A stretch of 64,000 bases of DNA, taken from contig NZ_CP081869.1 of the NCBI RefSeq assembly GCF_019797865.1, forward strand, positions 2,939,501-3,003,500, given 5' to 3'. This document shows positions 63,145 to 64,000 of the stretch, piece by piece. This DNA is from Chenggangzhangella methanolivorans (lineage in GTDB: Bacteria > Pseudomonadota > Alphaproteobacteria > Rhizobiales > Methylopilaceae). Both the position numbers and the translations under genes were made by a program. Position 1 is the first letter of the stretch, and each line of letters begins with the position of its first letter. The notes under the pieces are model-generated. The model saw only the letters and a list, made by a program, of their open reading frames with translations. It ran no database searches and had not been told where the DNA came from.

Positions 63145-64000
63145 GGCTGACGAATTCCTCGAACTGGACGAGCCGGTCGACCGCCGCGTCGTGGTGGCGG
63201 AACAGGCGGACGTCGGAGAGCGGATCGACCGCTTTCTCGCGAGCCGCCTGCCGGATCTGTCGCGCGCCCGCATCCAGGCGCTGATGCGCCAGGGCGCGGT
63301 CAGCGCGGCGGGCCGGACGCTAGAAGACCCCTCGGCCAAAATCAACGCGGGCGAGATCTTCGTCGACGTGCCGCCGCCCGAACCCGCCGAGCCGGTCGGG
63401 CAGGACATTCCGCTCGAGGTCGTGTTCGAGGACGAGCAGCTCATCGTCATCGACAAGCCCGCGGGGCTCGTGGTCCATCCGGCGGCGGGCCACGCCGACG
63501 GCACGCTCGTCAACGCTCTCATCGCCCATTGCGGCAAGAGCCTGTCGGGCGTCGGCGGGGTGGCGCGGCCGGGCATCGTGCACCGGCTCGACAAGGACAC
63601 CAGCGGCCTGATGGTGGTGGCCAAGACAGACGCCGCGCACAAGTCGCTCAGCGCCCAGTTCGCCGACCACGGCCGCACCGGGCCGCTCGTCCGCGCCTAT
63701 CTCGCGCTCGCTTGGAGCCCGCCGGACCGGCCGCGCGGGACGATCGACGCGCCGCTCGGACGCAGCGTGAAGAACCGCGAGAAGATCGCGATCCGCCAGG
63801 ACGGCCGCGAGGCCATCACCCACTGGGAGATGCTGGAGCGCTACCCGGAGGCGGGCGCGGGGCTCATCGAGTGCCGGCTCGAGACCGGGCGCACCCACCA
63901 GATCCGCGTCCATCTCGCCTCGATCGGCAGCCCGCTGCTGGGCGACGCGGTCTACGGCGCCGGCCACCGCACCAAGGCCTCGCGACTTTCCGACGCGGCG
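63143..64000 (+). CDS. rluD: RluD-type 23S rRNA pseudouridine synthase, 3' end outside the window
   Basis: 286 residues seen, the frame still open at the window end. ATG at 63143 (MADEFLELDEPVDRRVVVA). An S4-like N-terminal RNA-binding domain (ERIDRFLASRLPDLSRARIQ) is followed by the synthase core. The catalytic Asp is in GIVHRLDKDTSGLMVVAKTD; HPAAGHADGTLVNALIAH and LETGRTHQIRVHLASIG also match. It makes pseudouridines in helix 69 of 23S rRNA. The start codon shares CATG with the divergent DUF6476 gene, so there is no spacer for separate promoters. Confidence 0.93.
   Translation, partial: MADEFLELDEPVDRRVVVAEQADVGERIDRFLASRLPDLSRARIQALMRQGAVSAAGRTLEDPSAKINAGEIFVDVPPPEPAEPVGQDIPLEVVFEDEQLIVIDKPAGLVVHPAAGHADGTLVNALIAHCGKSLSGVGGVARPGIVHRLDKDTSGLMVVAKTDAAHKSLSAQFADHGRTGPLVRAYLALAWSPPDRPRGTIDAPLGRSVKNREKIAIRQDGREAITHWEMLERYPEAGAGLIECRLETGRTHQIRVHLASIGSPLLGDAVYGAGHRTKASRLSDAA

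Overview
The window is a stretch of a high-GC (roughly 70% by eye) alphaproteobacterial chromosome, most likely from the order Hyphomicrobiales (Rhizobiales). The evidence is gene order and family content: the murA / DUF2948 / hisD / UPF0262 / low-molecular-weight phosphatase / infA / maf / yacG run, the zapE-mdh-sucC-sucD-sucA-sucB-lpd TCA-cycle cluster, a DUF1674 (SDHAF4-like) gene beside htpX, and GTCATCCCGG-type dispersed palindromes. The genus cannot be fixed from this sequence. No rRNA, tRNA, CRISPR array, transposase or prophage was seen.

Layout. 1-5.3 kb: truncated AbrB/MazE-type gene, acetyl-CoA synthetase, a Tle1-like (DUF2235) hydrolase and two tandem L,D-transpeptidases. 5.3-9.4 kb: small secreted proteins, a DCC/DUF4166 pair, an extensin-like protein, DUF1674 and HtpX. 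9.4-16.5 kb: rRNA methyltransferase RsmB, heparinase-like protein, PurH, SGNH hydrolase, YbjQ family. 16.7-24 kb: nicotinate phosphoribosyltransferase coupled to a Bug-type receptor, DUF1697, acetoacetyl-CoA synthetase, AsmA. 24-30 kb: the conserved housekeeping run. 30.1-31.0 kb: a lower-GC Panacea-type toxin-antitoxin pair. 31.2-35.4 kb: aldehyde dehydrogenase under an apparent sigma-54 promoter, next to its likely AcoR-like activator. 35.5-40.2 kb: aldo/keto reductase, zinc-ribbon protein, Ku and LigD (NHEJ). 40.3-43.8 kb: SleB-type hydrolase, DUF2061, CutA, DUF305 and small secreted proteins. 43.9-56.8 kb: zapE and the 2-oxoglutarate dehydrogenase / succinyl-CoA synthetase / malate dehydrogenase cluster. 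56.8-60.8 kb: DUF2059 between two palindromic repeats, then an EmrAB-type efflux pair facing two TetR-type operators. 61-64 kb: two paralogous secreted proteins, DUF6476 and RluD.

The most important caveat for any reader is sequence quality. About 30 single- or few-base indels interrupt 16 otherwise well-conserved genes, including acs, murA, mdh, sucC, sucB, lpd and ku. Most can be repaired by adding or removing one base in a short homopolymer or GC repeat. They look like uncorrected assembly or read errors rather than gene decay. Such genes are annotated here over their full span, with the positions of the shifts.

Candidates for new biology are: the Panacea antitoxin with an unclassified partner; the complete-looking sigma-54 circuit (activator, inverted-repeat enhancer, -24/-12 promoter, aldehyde dehydrogenase); the translationally coupled nicotinate phosphoribosyltransferase and Bug receptor; a composite palindromic repeat whose arms show compensatory base changes; and paired secreted proteins with NP...W motifs.
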